Assembly (NCBI RefSeq): GCF_028702905.1
Contig: NZ_JAQVNX010000001.1
Location: 31,100 to 95,099, forward strand
Length of the DNA stretch: 64,000 bases
Direction of reading: 5' to 3'
From: Methanofollis sp.
GTDB taxonomy: Archaea > Halobacteriota > Methanomicrobia > Methanomicrobiales > Methanofollaceae
The translations under genes and the position numbers were made by a program. This document shows positions 38,769 to 47,022 of the stretch, in pieces. The notes beneath the pieces are model-generated. The model was given only the letters and a program-made list of their open reading frames with translations, made no database searches and was not told the origin of the DNA. Each line of letters opens with the position of its first letter. Positions within the stretch are counted from its first letter, which is position 1.

Positions 38769-39203
38769 ATGTGTATCATGCGTATCCTCCCCGCCCTCCT
38801 TCTCATCGCCCTTGCACTGGCCGCAGCAGGGTGTACGTCATCGTCATCCCCGGCAGTGACGCCCGATGTGACGCCTGTGGTTACCACGCTCATCCCGCAG
38901 ACCGGCGACGATCGGCCCGCGATAACTGTCGAGGTGCTCGGCCTCACCCCGCAGTATAGTGTCGACAAACCCTTCTCCTATCTGGCACAGGTGAAGGCCA
39001 CCAACGCGGGCACAGTCGAAGCCACCGGCGTTGCGGTCGTGGTCAAACTCGTCGACACCGGGACCGGCGACGCCGCCGACACAAAAAACATTCTCATCGA
39101 GCGCTTCGTCGCGGGCGATATGAAGATCTACACCGTACGCCTGAGCGGGGCCCCGGATCAGGAATACCGCGTCGAGACCGAAGTCCTCTTTAACCAGCCC
39201 TAG
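38769..39203 (+). CDS. Predicted secreted lipoprotein
   Basis: 144 residues. A signal peptide (ILPALLLIALALAAAGC) ends in a lipobox AAAGC, so Cys22 is probably lipid-anchored outside the membrane. A Ser/Thr/Pro-rich linker follows (CTSSSSPAVTPDVTPVVTT), then a ~90-residue beta-rich domain (ITVEVLGLTPQY...VKATNAGTVEATGVAVVVKLVD) that resembles Ig/CARDB-like folds of archaeal surface proteins. A second ATG at 38778 is equally possible; 38769 has GGCAGG at a better distance. Target unknown. A T-run follows the stop. Confidence 0.7.
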   Translation: MCIMRILPALLLIALALAAAGCTSSSSPAVTPDVTPVVTTLIPQTGDDRPAITVEVLGLTPQYSVDKPFSYLAQVKATNAGTVEATGVAVVVKLVDTGTGDAADTKNILIERFVAGDMKIYTVRLSGAPDQEYRVETEVLFNQP

Positions 39204-39693
39204 GTCTCTCCTCTTTTTTTCCGATCTCTCGCCGCATCCTCGCCACGTGCGACCCCTCCCAGTAGAGGCGGCGACAGATCGGGCACCAGAAAAAAGAAAG
39301 CCCTTCCTGTTGCCGTGGCGCATAGACCGCACCGAGGACCTCCTTCTTCCGCGCCGGCCGCAGCGGCGTGTTGCAGACCGAGCAGCGGTCGAAGGTGAAC
39401 TCCTGCCTGATAAGATCCCGGTCCACGAGTTGCCTCTCCTGCTCAGCCACGTCTGCCGACCTGATGTACACGCCCCGCACCCCTGCCCGGCGCGCGAGTT
39501 CGGCGTCCCGCGTCAGGAGGGTTCGCCCGTCAGTCTCGGCGATGGCAAGGAGCACCGTGTCCTCCCGCGGATTTCCCGGAGTGAGGGCGTTCGCCGAGAG
39601 AGTGTCGTACCCCATCAACCGCAGGTGCCGTGTCAGCGCGCCGAGCATCCTGTCGGCGAGGAAGCGGGGCCGCCCCTCAGACCTACCTGACAA
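39190..39693 (-). CDS. Mut7-C family RNase-like protein with zinc ribbon
   Basis: 167 residues from TTG 39693. The start follows the family start GRPRFLADRMLGALTRHLRLMGYDT and overlaps the end of amrS by 11 bases. The N-terminal part is PIN-like, with acidic residues in FLADRML, TRDAEL and RSADV. The C-terminal zinc ribbon is CSVCNTPL...FFWCPICRRLYWEGSH. Members are predicted nucleases acting on RNA; no substrate is established. Longer starts run antisense into amrS coding sequence and are rejected. Confidence 0.75.
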   Translation of the reverse strand: MSGRSEGRPRFLADRMLGALTRHLRLMGYDTLSANALTPGNPREDTVLLAIAETDGRTLLTRDAELARRAGVRGVYIRSADVAEQERQLVDRDLIRQEFTFDRCSVCNTPLRPARKKEVLGAVYAPRQQEGLSFFWCPICRRLYWEGSHVARMRREIGKKEERPRAG

Positions 39694-40687
39694 CCGGGAT
39701 CCTCTCCCCGCACCGGCCGCACCGGTTCCCTTCGAGGTCGACGAACCTGCTCGAAAAACCTGTCCTCTCGATGAGCAGCGCCCCGCAGGAGGGGCAATAC
39801 GTGTTCTCGTACGGCCCGGGCGGGACATTGCCGAGGTACGGGTAGCGCACGCCGAGATCCTTTGCCTGCCTGTAGATCCGTTCAAGAGTCCTGAAAGGCG
39901 TCGCGTCCAGGTCGCGCATCTTGTAGTCAGGGTGGAACCTGGTGAAGTGCATCGGCGTGTCGGGGCCCAGGTTGTCGAGGACCCAGGTGATCAGGGCCTT
40001 CATCTCGTCTTCCGAGTCGTTGAGGCCGGGGATGACCAGGGTCACCGTCTCGATGTGCATCCCGTGCTCGTGGGCGGCGAGGGTGGCGTCGAGCACGGGC
40101 TGGAGTTTTGCCCGGCAGACCTTCTTGTAGAAGTCCTCGGTGAAGGCCTTGATGTCCACCCTGAAGGCATTGAGCATCGGCGCAAGTTCGCCGAGCGCCT
40201 CCTCGGTGATATACCCGTTCGTGACATAGACCGTGCCAAGGCCACGCGCCCGCGCCAGCGTTCCCATGTCCAGGGCGTATTCATGCCAGATCGTCGGTTC
40301 GTTGTATGTCCAGGCAATGCTCGCGGACGCCGAGGCGAGCGCCCTCTCCACCCCGGTCTCGGGCGGGATCTCCATCAGCGGGAGGTCGGCGAGGGACGCC
40401 TGCGAGATATGCCAGTTCTGGCAGTGCTGGCACCGGAAATTGCAACCGACGCCGCCGAGGGAGTACGAGAGAGTGCCGGGCAGGAAGTGGAAGAGCGGTT
40501 TCTTCTCGATCGGGTCCACCGCCTCTGCGGCGACCAGCCCGTAATTTGCCGCATACAGGGCGCCGTCCTCGTTGATCCGCACTCCACAGATCCCGTGTTT
40601 GCCTGCGGCGATCGTACAGCGGTGAGCGCAGAGCGAACACCTGACCGTCTCCCCCTCGACCCGTGCGTACTGGTGCGCCTCATGCAT
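39683..40687 (-). CDS. amrS: AmmeMemoRadiSam system radical SAM enzyme
   Basis: 334 residues. Radical SAM cluster motif CNFRCQHC (C-x3-C-x2-C) near residue 80, preceded by a CSLCAHRC...CGV cluster near the N-terminus and ending in a zinc-ribbon CPSCGALL...GNRCGRCG. AmrS is the radical SAM member of the AMMECR1-Memo-radical SAM trio of unknown product; the other two partners are not in the window. ATG 40687 (MHEAHQYARVEGETVRC) chosen because the next upstream start adds nonhomologous residues. Mut7-C overlaps its 3' end. Confidence 0.87.
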   Translation of the reverse strand: MHEAHQYARVEGETVRCSLCAHRCTIAAGKHGICGVRINEDGALYAANYGLVAAEAVDPIEKKPLFHFLPGTLSYSLGGVGCNFRCQHCQNWHISQASLADLPLMEIPPETGVERALASASASIAWTYNEPTIWHEYALDMGTLARARGLGTVYVTNGYITEEALGELAPMLNAFRVDIKAFTEDFYKKVCRAKLQPVLDATLAAHEHGMHIETVTLVIPGLNDSEDEMKALITWVLDNLGPDTPMHFTRFHPDYKMRDLDATPFRTLERIYRQAKDLGVRYPYLGNVPPGPYENTYCPSCGALLIERTGFSSRFVDLEGNRCGRCGERIPVVR

Positions 40688-40792
40688 GCCCCTGCATGGG
40701 AGTTTTCCCCCATTAAAAGGTATGGGCCCCGGGGCGACCGATCTCAACAAGATATATGGGCGTAATTCCTAAACATATAAGGTTAGATCACC

Positions 40793-41497
40793 ATGACGAA
40801 GATCGTGCTCTCCCTGGGAGGTTCGATACTGGTGCCCTCCCTCGAATCTCATACTATCTCCCGGTACGTCGAGGTATTGAAGAAAATGGCCTCCCGCAGT
40901 CAGGTGTTTGTCGTGGTCGGCGGCGGCGGCGAAGCCCGGCGCTATATCGGGGTCACGCGCACCCTCGGCATCAACGAGGCCGCATCGGACGAGATCGGGA
41001 TCATGATAACCCGGATCAATGCCTCTCTCTTGATGTATGCCCTCGGCGACGCCGCATACCCCGCGGTTGCCACCTCCTATCAGGAGGCCCGGGTCTTTGC
41101 CGAGTCAGGCAAGATCGTGGTCATGGGCGGCGTCACCCCCGGTCAGACGACCGATGCGGTCTCTGCCGTGCTTGCCGAGACGGTGAGTGCCGACGTGGTC
41201 ATCAACGGCACGTCCGTCGACGGCATCTACAGTGCCGACCCGAAGAAGGACGCACACGCACGCCGGTACGACCGGATGACCCCGCAGGAACTCCTCGGGA
41301 TCATCTCGGCCGCCCGCCTGGACGCCGGGTCGAACACGGTCATCGATATCGTGGCCGCCAAGATAATCGAGCGTTGCGGGATCCCCCTTGTCGTCATCGA
41401 TGGCAGGAGGCCGGAAAACCTTTCCGAAGCGGTCTGCGAGGGCACCTTTACGGGTACCGTCGTCAGCGACACCGCATGCAGTCTGTTTCCCTTCTAA
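40793..41497 (+). CDS. pyrH: Uridylate kinase (UMP kinase)
   Basis: 234 residues, amino-acid-kinase fold. N-terminal LSLGGSILVP phosphate loop, VVVGGGGEARRYI, then VMGGVTPGQTTDAVSAVLAE and the VDGIYSADPKKD nucleotide-binding segment, all matching the archaeal UMP kinase. It makes UDP in pyrimidine synthesis. I considered MfnE, another member of the fold, but the TTDAVSA and VDGIYSADPKK motifs favour PyrH. ATG 40793 with a TATA-like region ~30 bases before. tRNA-Pro follows 54 bp later. Confidence 0.9.
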   Translation: MTKIVLSLGGSILVPSLESHTISRYVEVLKKMASRSQVFVVVGGGGEARRYIGVTRTLGINEAASDEIGIMITRINASLLMYALGDAAYPAVATSYQEARVFAESGKIVVMGGVTPGQTTDAVSAVLAETVSADVVINGTSVDGIYSADPKKDAHARRYDRMTPQELLGIISAARLDAGSNTVIDIVAAKIIERCGIPLVVIDGRRPENLSEAVCEGTFTGTVVSDTACSLFPF

Positions 41498-41551
41498 TTC
41501 CCCATCACCATAATTATTTCAGGAAAGACCGCCGATATTATTCGTGCTGGC

Positions 41552-41626
41552 GGGGTAGTAGGGTAGCCTGGTCCATCCTAGAGCGTTTGGGACGCTTTGA
41601 CGGCAGTTCGAATCTGCCCTACCCCA
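41552..41626 (+). tRNA. tRNA-Pro (anticodon TGG)
   Basis: 75 bases. Acceptor GGGGTAG/CTACCCC with discriminator A; anticodon stem GAGCG/CGCTT encloses TTTGGGA, anticodon TGG followed by G37 as in prolyl tRNAs; T loop TTCGAAT. No intron. It ends six bases before the nth start codon, so nth is probably transcribed from, or just after, the tRNA unit. Confidence 0.95.
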
Positions 41627-41631
41627 CTTTT

Positions 41632-42282
41632 ATGGACCGATCACGTGCCTGTTTGATATATCATGCCCTCCGCGGGCGCTATCCTCCGACGATCGAGAAC
41701 GGGATCAGTTACGGCGCCCCCTTTGAAGTGCTTGTCCTGACCATTCTCTCAGCCCAGACCACCGACCACTCTGTCGAAGCGGTGCGGCCCCTCCTCCTTG
41801 CCCGGTACCCGACGCCCGCAGCCCTTGCCGCCGCGGACGAGGAGGCGGTCGCCGCCATCATCAGGCCGACCGGGTTTTTCCGGGTGAAGGCGCGGCACAT
41901 CATCGGCGCCGCACGGCAGATCACGGATACCTTCGGCGGCGAGGTGCCGGCGGACCTCGACAAACTTCTCTCCCTCCCGGGCGTCGGGAAAAAGACGGCG
42001 AACATCGTCCTCTCCAATGCCTTCGGCATCGACGAGGGGATCGCGGTGGACACCCATGTGCGCCGGATCTCCCGTCTCCTTGGTCTCACCGACGAGGACG
42101 ACCCGGAGAAAATTGAAAAAGACCTGACCGCACTCTTCCCGCGGGAAGTCTGGGGCGAGGTCAATGCCCTGTTTGTCCAGCACGGGCGGGCGGTCTGCGT
42201 TGCGGGCAGGCCGCGCTGCGACGTCTGCCTGCTCACTCCCTGGTGTCGGCACTTCAGAAGAGGGGTTCAGGAGAAGGTGTAG
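41632..42282 (+). CDS. nth: Endonuclease III (DNA glycosylase/AP lyase)
   Basis: 216 residues from ATG 41632. Helix-hairpin-helix SLPGVGKKTANIVLSNAFG with the catalytic Lys, then the GIAVDTHVRRISRLLGL with the catalytic Asp, and the C-terminal 4Fe-4S ligands C-x6-C-x2-C-x5-C (CVAGRPRCDVCLLTPWC). It removes oxidised pyrimidines from DNA. Unusual only in its very short distance to tRNA-Pro. Longer upstream frames run through the tRNA and pyrH and are shadows. Confidence 0.93.
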   Translation: MDRSRACLIYHALRGRYPPTIENGISYGAPFEVLVLTILSAQTTDHSVEAVRPLLLARYPTPAALAAADEEAVAAIIRPTGFFRVKARHIIGAARQITDTFGGEVPADLDKLLSLPGVGKKTANIVLSNAFGIDEGIAVDTHVRRISRLLGLTDEDDPEKIEKDLTALFPREVWGEVNALFVQHGRAVCVAGRPRCDVCLLTPWCRHFRRGVQEKV

Positions 42283-42626
42283 AGTTCCTGTTCTGGAGTG
42301 GCGGTTCCGGAGGGTTTCACCCCCGCTCCCTCCATCTTTGGATAGGGGGTGGACGGCAACCTCCTCACGATCTCATATTCTCTCTTCCCCGGACCAATCC
42401 CGAGCGGGGGTCCGGGGGATGTGAACGGAGTGAACACAAGAAAATCTCTGATTTTCGAGGGACGAGCGTCAGCGAGTTCGAGAAGACCATAGGGTCTTCG
42501 CTGTCCGAACAAAGTGAGGTCAAGAAGGTCGAAGACCTTCACTGTAGTCCCCCGGCAGGCAGTATGGGGAAGGCAGGTATCCGCGCTTCCCTTCAGGAGA
42601 TCACAATAGAGGTTTTCCCGATCCAC
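42283..42626. repeat. Hairpin-rich dispersed intergenic module (copy D)
   Basis: No gene. Module core in reverse orientation, GAAAATCTCTGATTTTC then GACGAGCGTCAGCGAGTTCG (42440-42480), small hairpins (GAAGACCATAGGGTCTTC at ~42482-42499, AGGTCGAAGACCT at ~42527-42539) and weaker GC palindromes. It lies between convergent nth and the pit gene, so it may also serve as bidirectional terminator. Confidence 0.55.
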
Positions 42627-43802
42627 TCAGGAGAAGAAGATGTCCATAAGGACATAACATCCCCAGGCGACCGCTGCGGAGGCCGGGACGGTCATGACCC
42701 AGGCGGCCACGATGTCCCGCACAATCCCCCACTTCACGGCCGAGTAACCCTTCGTCGCCCCGACACCCATGATCGCCCCGCTCATTGCATGGGTCGTGGA
42801 GACCGGGACACCAAAGGCGGTGACGAGGGAGAGGACCGCTCCTCCTGCAGTCGATGCGCAGAAACCCTGGTACGGGCGCATCCGCGTGATCTTGTTCGCC
42901 ATCATGTCCACGACCCGCCACCCGCCAAGGAGGGTGCCGAGGGAGATCGCGGTGCAGGAGATGAGGATGACCCAGAGGGGGACGGCGAACTCGGTGAGGA
43001 TACCCCCGGCAACGAGCATCGCCGTGATGATGCCCATCGCGTTCTGGGCGTCGTTGCTTCCGTGACCTATCGACTGGAAGGCCGCGGCCACGATCTGGAG
43101 TTTCTTAAAGCCATGGTTGAGGATGAGCGGGTTTGAATGAGCGAGGCGCCTGATGATGACGACGCCGAAGGCATAGGCGACCATGAACCCGAGCATCGGG
43201 GAGACAACCATGAAGACAACGACGCTGACGATCCCGGAGATGGGGAGGAGGCCGGAGGCCACGAGAATCGGGATCAGGATGGTGATGCCGGAGAGTGCGC
43301 CGATAGCCAGGTACCGATCCCACGCTTCGCCGGTGGCGAGGGCAAGATAGACTGCCACCGCTATCCCGCCGATCGCCCCGATTACGACCATGACGACCAG
43401 TTCGACGAAGAGCGTCTCCGACGGCCAGAGGATCGACTCGATCCCTGCCCGCGCCGTTGCGGCGCCGAGGATGCCGCCGATCAGCGCGTGGCTGCTCGAT
43501 ACCGGGATCCCGAAGTATGAGCAACCAAAGACCCAGAGCACCGCTCCGATCAGGGCCATGAGAATCAGATGAGGAGTGAAAACAGCGGGATCGACGATGC
43601 CCCGGCCAATCGTCTGTGCGATCGCGGTCGTGAAGAGGAGCGGACCGACAAGATTGAAAAATGATGCAAGGGCCACGGCCTTGAAGGGGGAGAGCACCTT
43701 GGTCGCCACGACCGTGGCTATGGAGTTTGCGGCATCATTGAGGCCGTTGACGAAGTTGAACATCAGGGCCAGCATGATGCCGAGAATTATGACGACTTCC
43801 AT
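42627..43802 (-). CDS. pit: PiT-family inorganic phosphate transporter
   Basis: 391 residues, ~10 membrane helices. The two inverted PiT signatures are GLNDAANSIATVVATK (N-terminal half, residue ~20) and GHGSNDAQNAMGIITA (C-terminal half), each carrying the GxNDxxN phosphate/cation site. It brings in phosphate with H+ or Na+. ATG 43802 chosen because earlier frames (to 43985) are the shadow of the upstream gene. The 11-bp gap to the DUF47 gene indicates one operon and a functional partnership. Confidence 0.92.
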   Translation of the reverse strand: MEVVIILGIMLALMFNFVNGLNDAANSIATVVATKVLSPFKAVALASFFNLVGPLLFTTAIAQTIGRGIVDPAVFTPHLILMALIGAVLWVFGCSYFGIPVSSSHALIGGILGAATARAGIESILWPSETLFVELVVMVVIGAIGGIAVAVYLALATGEAWDRYLAIGALSGITILIPILVASGLLPISGIVSVVVFMVVSPMLGFMVAYAFGVVIIRRLAHSNPLILNHGFKKLQIVAAAFQSIGHGSNDAQNAMGIITAMLVAGGILTEFAVPLWVILISCTAISLGTLLGGWRVVDMMANKITRMRPYQGFCASTAGGAVLSLVTAFGVPVSTTHAMSGAIMGVGATKGYSAVKWGIVRDIVAAWVMTVPASAAVAWGCYVLMDIFFS

Positions 43803-43812
43803 GATCGACTCT

Positions 43813-44442
43813 TCAGGAATGTCTGATTGCGATGTCTGAGAGTACGTTCGCCACGTCCTCGCACTTGTCGGTGGCGACCTCAAGGTTCTCGTAGATGTCC
43901 TTGAGTTTGATGATCGTGATGGCGTCGTTGGTGGCGAAGAGGTCCTTGATCGCGTTCCCGAGCACGACGTCGGCAAGGTTCTCAAGCCGGTTGATCTCGA
44001 TGCAGTGCGTCTCGACGGTGCGGGGGTCGTCCATCTTCCTGATCAGCCGTACCGCTGTCTGGACCTCTTGTGTCGAGAGGAGGATGAGCCGCGCCAGTTC
44101 TTTCATGACATCGTCGGCCTCGGTGACGCCGTAACCGTACATCTGCTGCGTCGTCCCGTCGATGTAGTCGAGGATGTCGTCGAGGGCGGTGGCAAGCCGC
44201 GAGATCTCCTCAGGTTCCAGGGGGGTGATGAAGGTGAGGTTGAGTTGCTCGTAGACCTGGTGGGCGATCTCGTCGCCTTGATGCTCGATCTGTTTCATCT
44301 TGTGGCACTTGTTCTGCACGTCGACGTAGTTGTTGACGAGCGCGTTGAGCAGCAGTGCCCCATCATTGACCGTATCTGCCAGTTTCTCGAACAGGTCGAA
44401 AAATGCCTTATCCTGTGGCACAATCCATTCCTTTAGACCCAC
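43813..44442 (-). CDS. DUF47 PhoU-like regulator of phosphate transport
   Basis: 209 residues, all-helical. Carries PhoU-like acidic metal-binding repeats, e.g. KMKQIEHQGDEIAHQVYEQLN and ALDDILDYIDGTTQQMYGYG, and later CIEINRLENLADVVL. In many prokaryotes DUF47 genes sit immediately before pit genes and modulate phosphate uptake. A GTG at 44442 is the start; no ATG is in phase nearby. Cytosolic. The order DUF47-pit is the common one. Confidence 0.88.
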   Translation of the reverse strand: MGLKEWIVPQDKAFFDLFEKLADTVNDGALLLNALVNNYVDVQNKCHKMKQIEHQGDEIAHQVYEQLNLTFITPLEPEEISRLATALDDILDYIDGTTQQMYGYGVTEADDVMKELARLILLSTQEVQTAVRLIRKMDDPRTVETHCIEINRLENLADVVLGNAIKDLFATNDAITIIKLKDIYENLEVATDKCEDVANVLSDIAIRHS

Positions 44443-44720
44443 AATACACCCATCTTCTATCAGTTGCCTTCTGGCAAAAAACCATCCTTCCGCGTGGGGA
44501 TGTCAGCGGTGCAAGACGCGGGGTATGTTCCTGGCTTTCCCGGGTTTATCATGCGGTAAAACACGAATCATTACCATCCGGGCCGGTGCCGCAGGGCGCC
44601 TCAGCCGCGGCGGGGGTACGCGGTGCCACGCAGTATGTCATGTTCAGGAATTTTTCTGTCATAAACCCGCTTTATGCCTGAAGTCATGGTATTCGCGGCA
44701 ATCTGGAGCAGTATTCTTGA
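44443..44720. other. Intergenic region upstream of DUF47-pit, no gene seen
   Basis: About 280 bases, no supported gene. The first ~40 bases should contain the DUF47-pit promoter on the minus strand. A minus-strand frame of 85 codons (44601-44858) overlaps the thiC remnant in antisense and is not believed. Confidence 0.35.
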
Positions 44721-45100
44721 AGTGGCACGACCCCTCAGCGTGACGCCTACCCGGTCGTGGTCGAAAATGGCCGTGAACACCTGACTGCCGATGGCATCCT
44801 CGCGATCATCGGGACGCATAAGATGGAGGGCCAGATCGCGTTCAGGATTGCCGCACACATTGGCGACACGGTGAAGAGGAATGCGGACGGGAGGGATCTT
44901 GAGATGGCCCGGAGTCGTGCCGACTTTGACAGGGACGGTCAGGTCGCCTGTTCGATCCGGAACGGACCCGGTGGATCATGGGGGACAGCGGCGATGGGGC
45001 CCGCAACATGTGCGGGGACTTCTGTGCGATCAGGTTGATGAAGACGATATGCGGATCGGGACAGGCCCACGACATCCCGGAAAAAGGCGTGCGACCCTGA
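44721..45100 (+). pseudogene. thiC: thiC (phosphomethylpyrimidine synthase) 3' remnant, frameshifted
   Basis: A plus-strand frame to about 44950 gives VVENGREHL...EGQIAFRIAAHIGDTVK...RDLEMARSRADFDRDGQVA. This matches the ThiC C-terminal region (EHL-x-LPT, REGVIAxRIAAHxGD, REMAxARxxLDWExQ). Around 44948 the frame must shift by one base, after which it reads LFDPERTRWIMGDSGDGA and then MCGDFCAIRLMK to TGA 45098-45100. That is the ThiC Fe-S region, except that the first Cys of C-x2-C-x4-C is Arg/Asn (ARNMCGDFC). The conserved Trp of LDWE is Arg. With no upstream core and a broken cluster, this cannot be functional. It is the last ~110 of the usual ~420-430 residues. Confidence 0.7.
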
Positions 45101-45285
45101 GGGGGGCCGGTTTTTTTCTTTTTTGATCTGTTGTATCCCTTATGATCGGAACGATGTCTCCCCTGATTACATGACGAGCAGAGCAAACTTCCCCCCTTCC
45201 TCATAGTTTTAGAGGGGTGGAGCCCCCTGCACAGGCACGCCAGAACAGAATATCTCAGTGATCACTCTTGGAGTTACTTTCACGC

Positions 45286-45563
45286 GAGGGTTTACCATGA
45301 AAATGATCCAGAAGATCCGTTCTCCGGGTTTTCATGAGGTTTTGACTCTCAACGAGCACCCCATGATGGAGATGGAGAGGACAAAATCACCTTCAGAAAA
45401 GGTTCGCCCTCTGCCTTCCCCGTCCTATCGTAATTCCGGGGGTCTGGGGGCAGCGCCCCCGGCGCAAGCGTGCGGGAAGGCACGTTGACCAGACGAACTC
45501 CTCAGAACAATTTTCATGCGGTATGCCTGAGGCGTGCTCCTGACTCATGCCTGATTCTACAAA
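45286..45563 (+). repeat. 278-bp dispersed element, full copy 2
   Basis: Same ends and length as the copy at 16353. The differences I can see are five transitions (for example CTGGGGG for CCGGGGG, GTTGACC for GTCGACC, GCGGTATG for GCAGTATG). It directly borders an AT-rich gene that starts its 3' side 40 bp after the element's right end. Upstream of it, 45101-45285 contains no gene, only a small GC palindrome (GGGGTGGAGCCCC). Confidence 0.8.
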
Positions 45564-45602
45564 GCCATTCGAAAGCGAGATTTTCGTAAAAACATGGCCG
45601 GG

Positions 45603-46502
45603 TTATTGCTTATACCTGTACAGCAATCGCTTCTTCCCAATATACCGCTCGATATGAGTTTTCGGGATTCCTAGTTTAATGAGGTGATTCAGCAACTCGA
45701 TTTGCCCTGTCTGATCCAGTGTCTTAATTTCTTTCTTTGCCTTCCGCAATTCTTCGATCATCCTTGAGTATGGAAGATCTTCAGCCCCCTCTAGCAGTTG
45801 CCTCGCAACTTTTGAATTGTCATACACGATCTGACAAAAATGTCCTTCTTTTCGCAGAAGCTGGATGTTGCAACTTTTTCCCATGCGGCGATAACAGTAC
45901 GTGATCTTTTGATAGCCATTTTGCCAATCGATAACAGCATATGAAAACGGAGAGCAGTTAAGCGAAACAAGAGCCTGACCTTGAATGTCTGTAAGGCAAT
46001 TATCAAAGTGACCACACACCACAAATTGAGTGTTTATGTCGAGTAACCATGTCCTATTTGAATACTCTGGATGTGCGATGACGATATCGATATTTTGCTT
46101 AGTTAATTCAGCTTCCTGTCTTTCTGCACCGTAGGGAACTCCCCAAAAATGAACTCCCTGAATGACTTTCTGTTTTAAGGATAGTTCAAAGATATATTGG
46201 CTGTTCTGGATTTTTTTTAGGATTTTGTAGTAGTTGTCATATGTGTTATCGTGGTTTCCCTCAATGATGATAGCATATCTTTCTTTCGACTCTAGGTACG
46301 AGAGCACCGTTATAAATTCTTTAATATCATCTACATTGCCCGTAGAACCGCTATCGTATATGTTGTCCCCGGCAAATACAACGACATCGGGACTAATGCC
46401 GTCAATCATACTCCGAAGATAAGTATTGTCAATTAGTTGATGGCTTGACAGACCATTTTCCCTTCTTCCCCACGCGATGTCACTCAACGCTAAGATTCGC
46501 AA
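45603..46502 (-). CDS. Calcineurin-like metallophosphoesterase, AT-rich accessory gene
   Basis: 299 residues. Metallophosphoesterase motifs: the first, usually D-x-H, appears as LSDIAWG with His replaced, then VVFAGDNIYD (GDxxYD), IIEGNHDNT (GNHD/E), IVIAHPEY and VCGHFDN (GHxD-like). A ~70-residue charged helical tail follows (ELRKAKKEIKTLDQTGQ) and ends basic (YIGKKRLLYRYKQ), as in some nucleic-acid-binding enzymes. It starts with TTG 46502, and a stop blocks any longer frame. Base composition is far more AT-rich than the neighbours, so it was probably acquired recently. Nucleic acid is a plausible substrate but not shown. Confidence 0.8.
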   Translation of the reverse strand: MRILALSDIAWGRRENGLSSHQLIDNTYLRSMIDGISPDVVVFAGDNIYDSGSTGNVDDIKEFITVLSYLESKERYAIIIEGNHDNTYDNYYKILKKIQNSQYIFELSLKQKVIQGVHFWGVPYGAERQEAELTKQNIDIVIAHPEYSNRTWLLDINTQFVVCGHFDNCLTDIQGQALVSLNCSPFSYAVIDWQNGYQKITYCYRRMGKSCNIQLLRKEGHFCQIVYDNSKVARQLLEGAEDLPYSRMIEELRKAKKEIKTLDQTGQIELLNHLIKLGIPKTHIERYIGKKRLLYRYKQ

Positions 46503-46709
46503 ACTATGTCCTCAAATGTAAGTTGTTCTGCTCTGTTGATTTATATTCAGTGATGCGAAGCACCGCCTTTCACCCTCCCCGCCCTCCCCACTTCCCGGAA
46601 CCGTATGTGTTACTATTCCGCTAAGACCTCTGGCCACCTACGCGTGATCGCCTGAGTGTACGTACAGGGGTGTAAGTGTATGTACACAACATATAGACAG
46701 CAAGAGAAA
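46503..46709. other. Intergenic part of the AT-rich island
   Basis: No gene. Contains the direct pair GTGTACGTACA and GTGTATGTACA (~46655-46686), which together form the near-palindromes TGTACGTACA / TGTATGTACA just before the broken ribbon-helix-helix gene and could be its former operator. The palindromic half-site spacing is what such regulators often bind, but this is inference. Confidence 0.35.
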
Positions 46710-46888
46710 ATGGCAAACAAACCTCAAAAAACCGTATCCGGCGACGCCTCAACATCACCCTTTCCCTGAAAGTCCACGACTATCTGAAAAATCGCGTTTG
46801 CAAAGCCAGTAAATTCCTAGATGCGTTAATAAAAGATACTATTTCCGAAATTCGGCCGGGTAATATTTGTGTCTTCACAAAACAGAGA
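46710..46888 (+). pseudogene. Broken ribbon-helix-helix (CopG/Arc-like) regulator or antitoxin
   Basis: ATG 46710 opens MANKPQKTVS and then meets a stop. In the +2 phase the sequence continues RRLNITLSLKVHDYLKNRVCKASKFLDALIKDTISEI, a clear ribbon-helix-helix pattern (beta strand LNITLSL, then two helices with the ASKFLDALIK turn). The two frames could be joined by one base in the A6 run at 46725-46730. After EI the frame continues into the antisense strand of tRNA-Ala, so the natural C-terminus has been lost. Likely a dead regulator/antitoxin of the island. Confidence 0.5.
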
Positions 46889-46960
46889 TGGACCGAGCGG
46901 GAATTGAACCCGCGGCCTCTTCCATGCCAAGGAAGCGATCTTCCCCTGATCTATCGGCCC
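46889..46960 (-). tRNA. tRNA-Ala (anticodon GGC)
   Basis: 72 bases. Acceptor stem GGGCCGA/TCGGTCC with discriminator A (one G:T pair), anticodon stem CTTCC/GGAAG with loop TTGGCAT giving anticodon GGC; T loop TTCAATT. No intron. Its 3' end borders the AT-rich island, the orientation in which tRNA genes often serve as attachment sites, but I could find no repeated tRNA 3' end elsewhere in the window. Confidence 0.93.
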
Positions 46961-47022
46961 AATGCTACCCTACAATATTGAATACCATCAGATAAAAGGA
47001 TTTGGGCTGGGGCCCCCGCTGC

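Noticed and set aside
40793..41497. Assignment of this kinase as MfnE rather than UMP kinase
   Set aside because: The nucleotide-binding and TTDAV/VDGIY motifs match archaeal PyrH; MfnE was considered only because mfnD and mfnF are in the window.
44601..44858. 85-codon minus-strand ORF, briefly considered as a Pcc1-like KEOPS subunit
   Set aside because: The pattern does not fit Pcc1, and the plus strand carries the clear thiC remnant.
45286..46960. Integrated element bounded by a duplicated tRNA-Ala 3' end
   Set aside because: I looked for a second copy of the tRNA-Ala 3' sequence between 45200 and 46888 and saw none, so att sites are not claimed.
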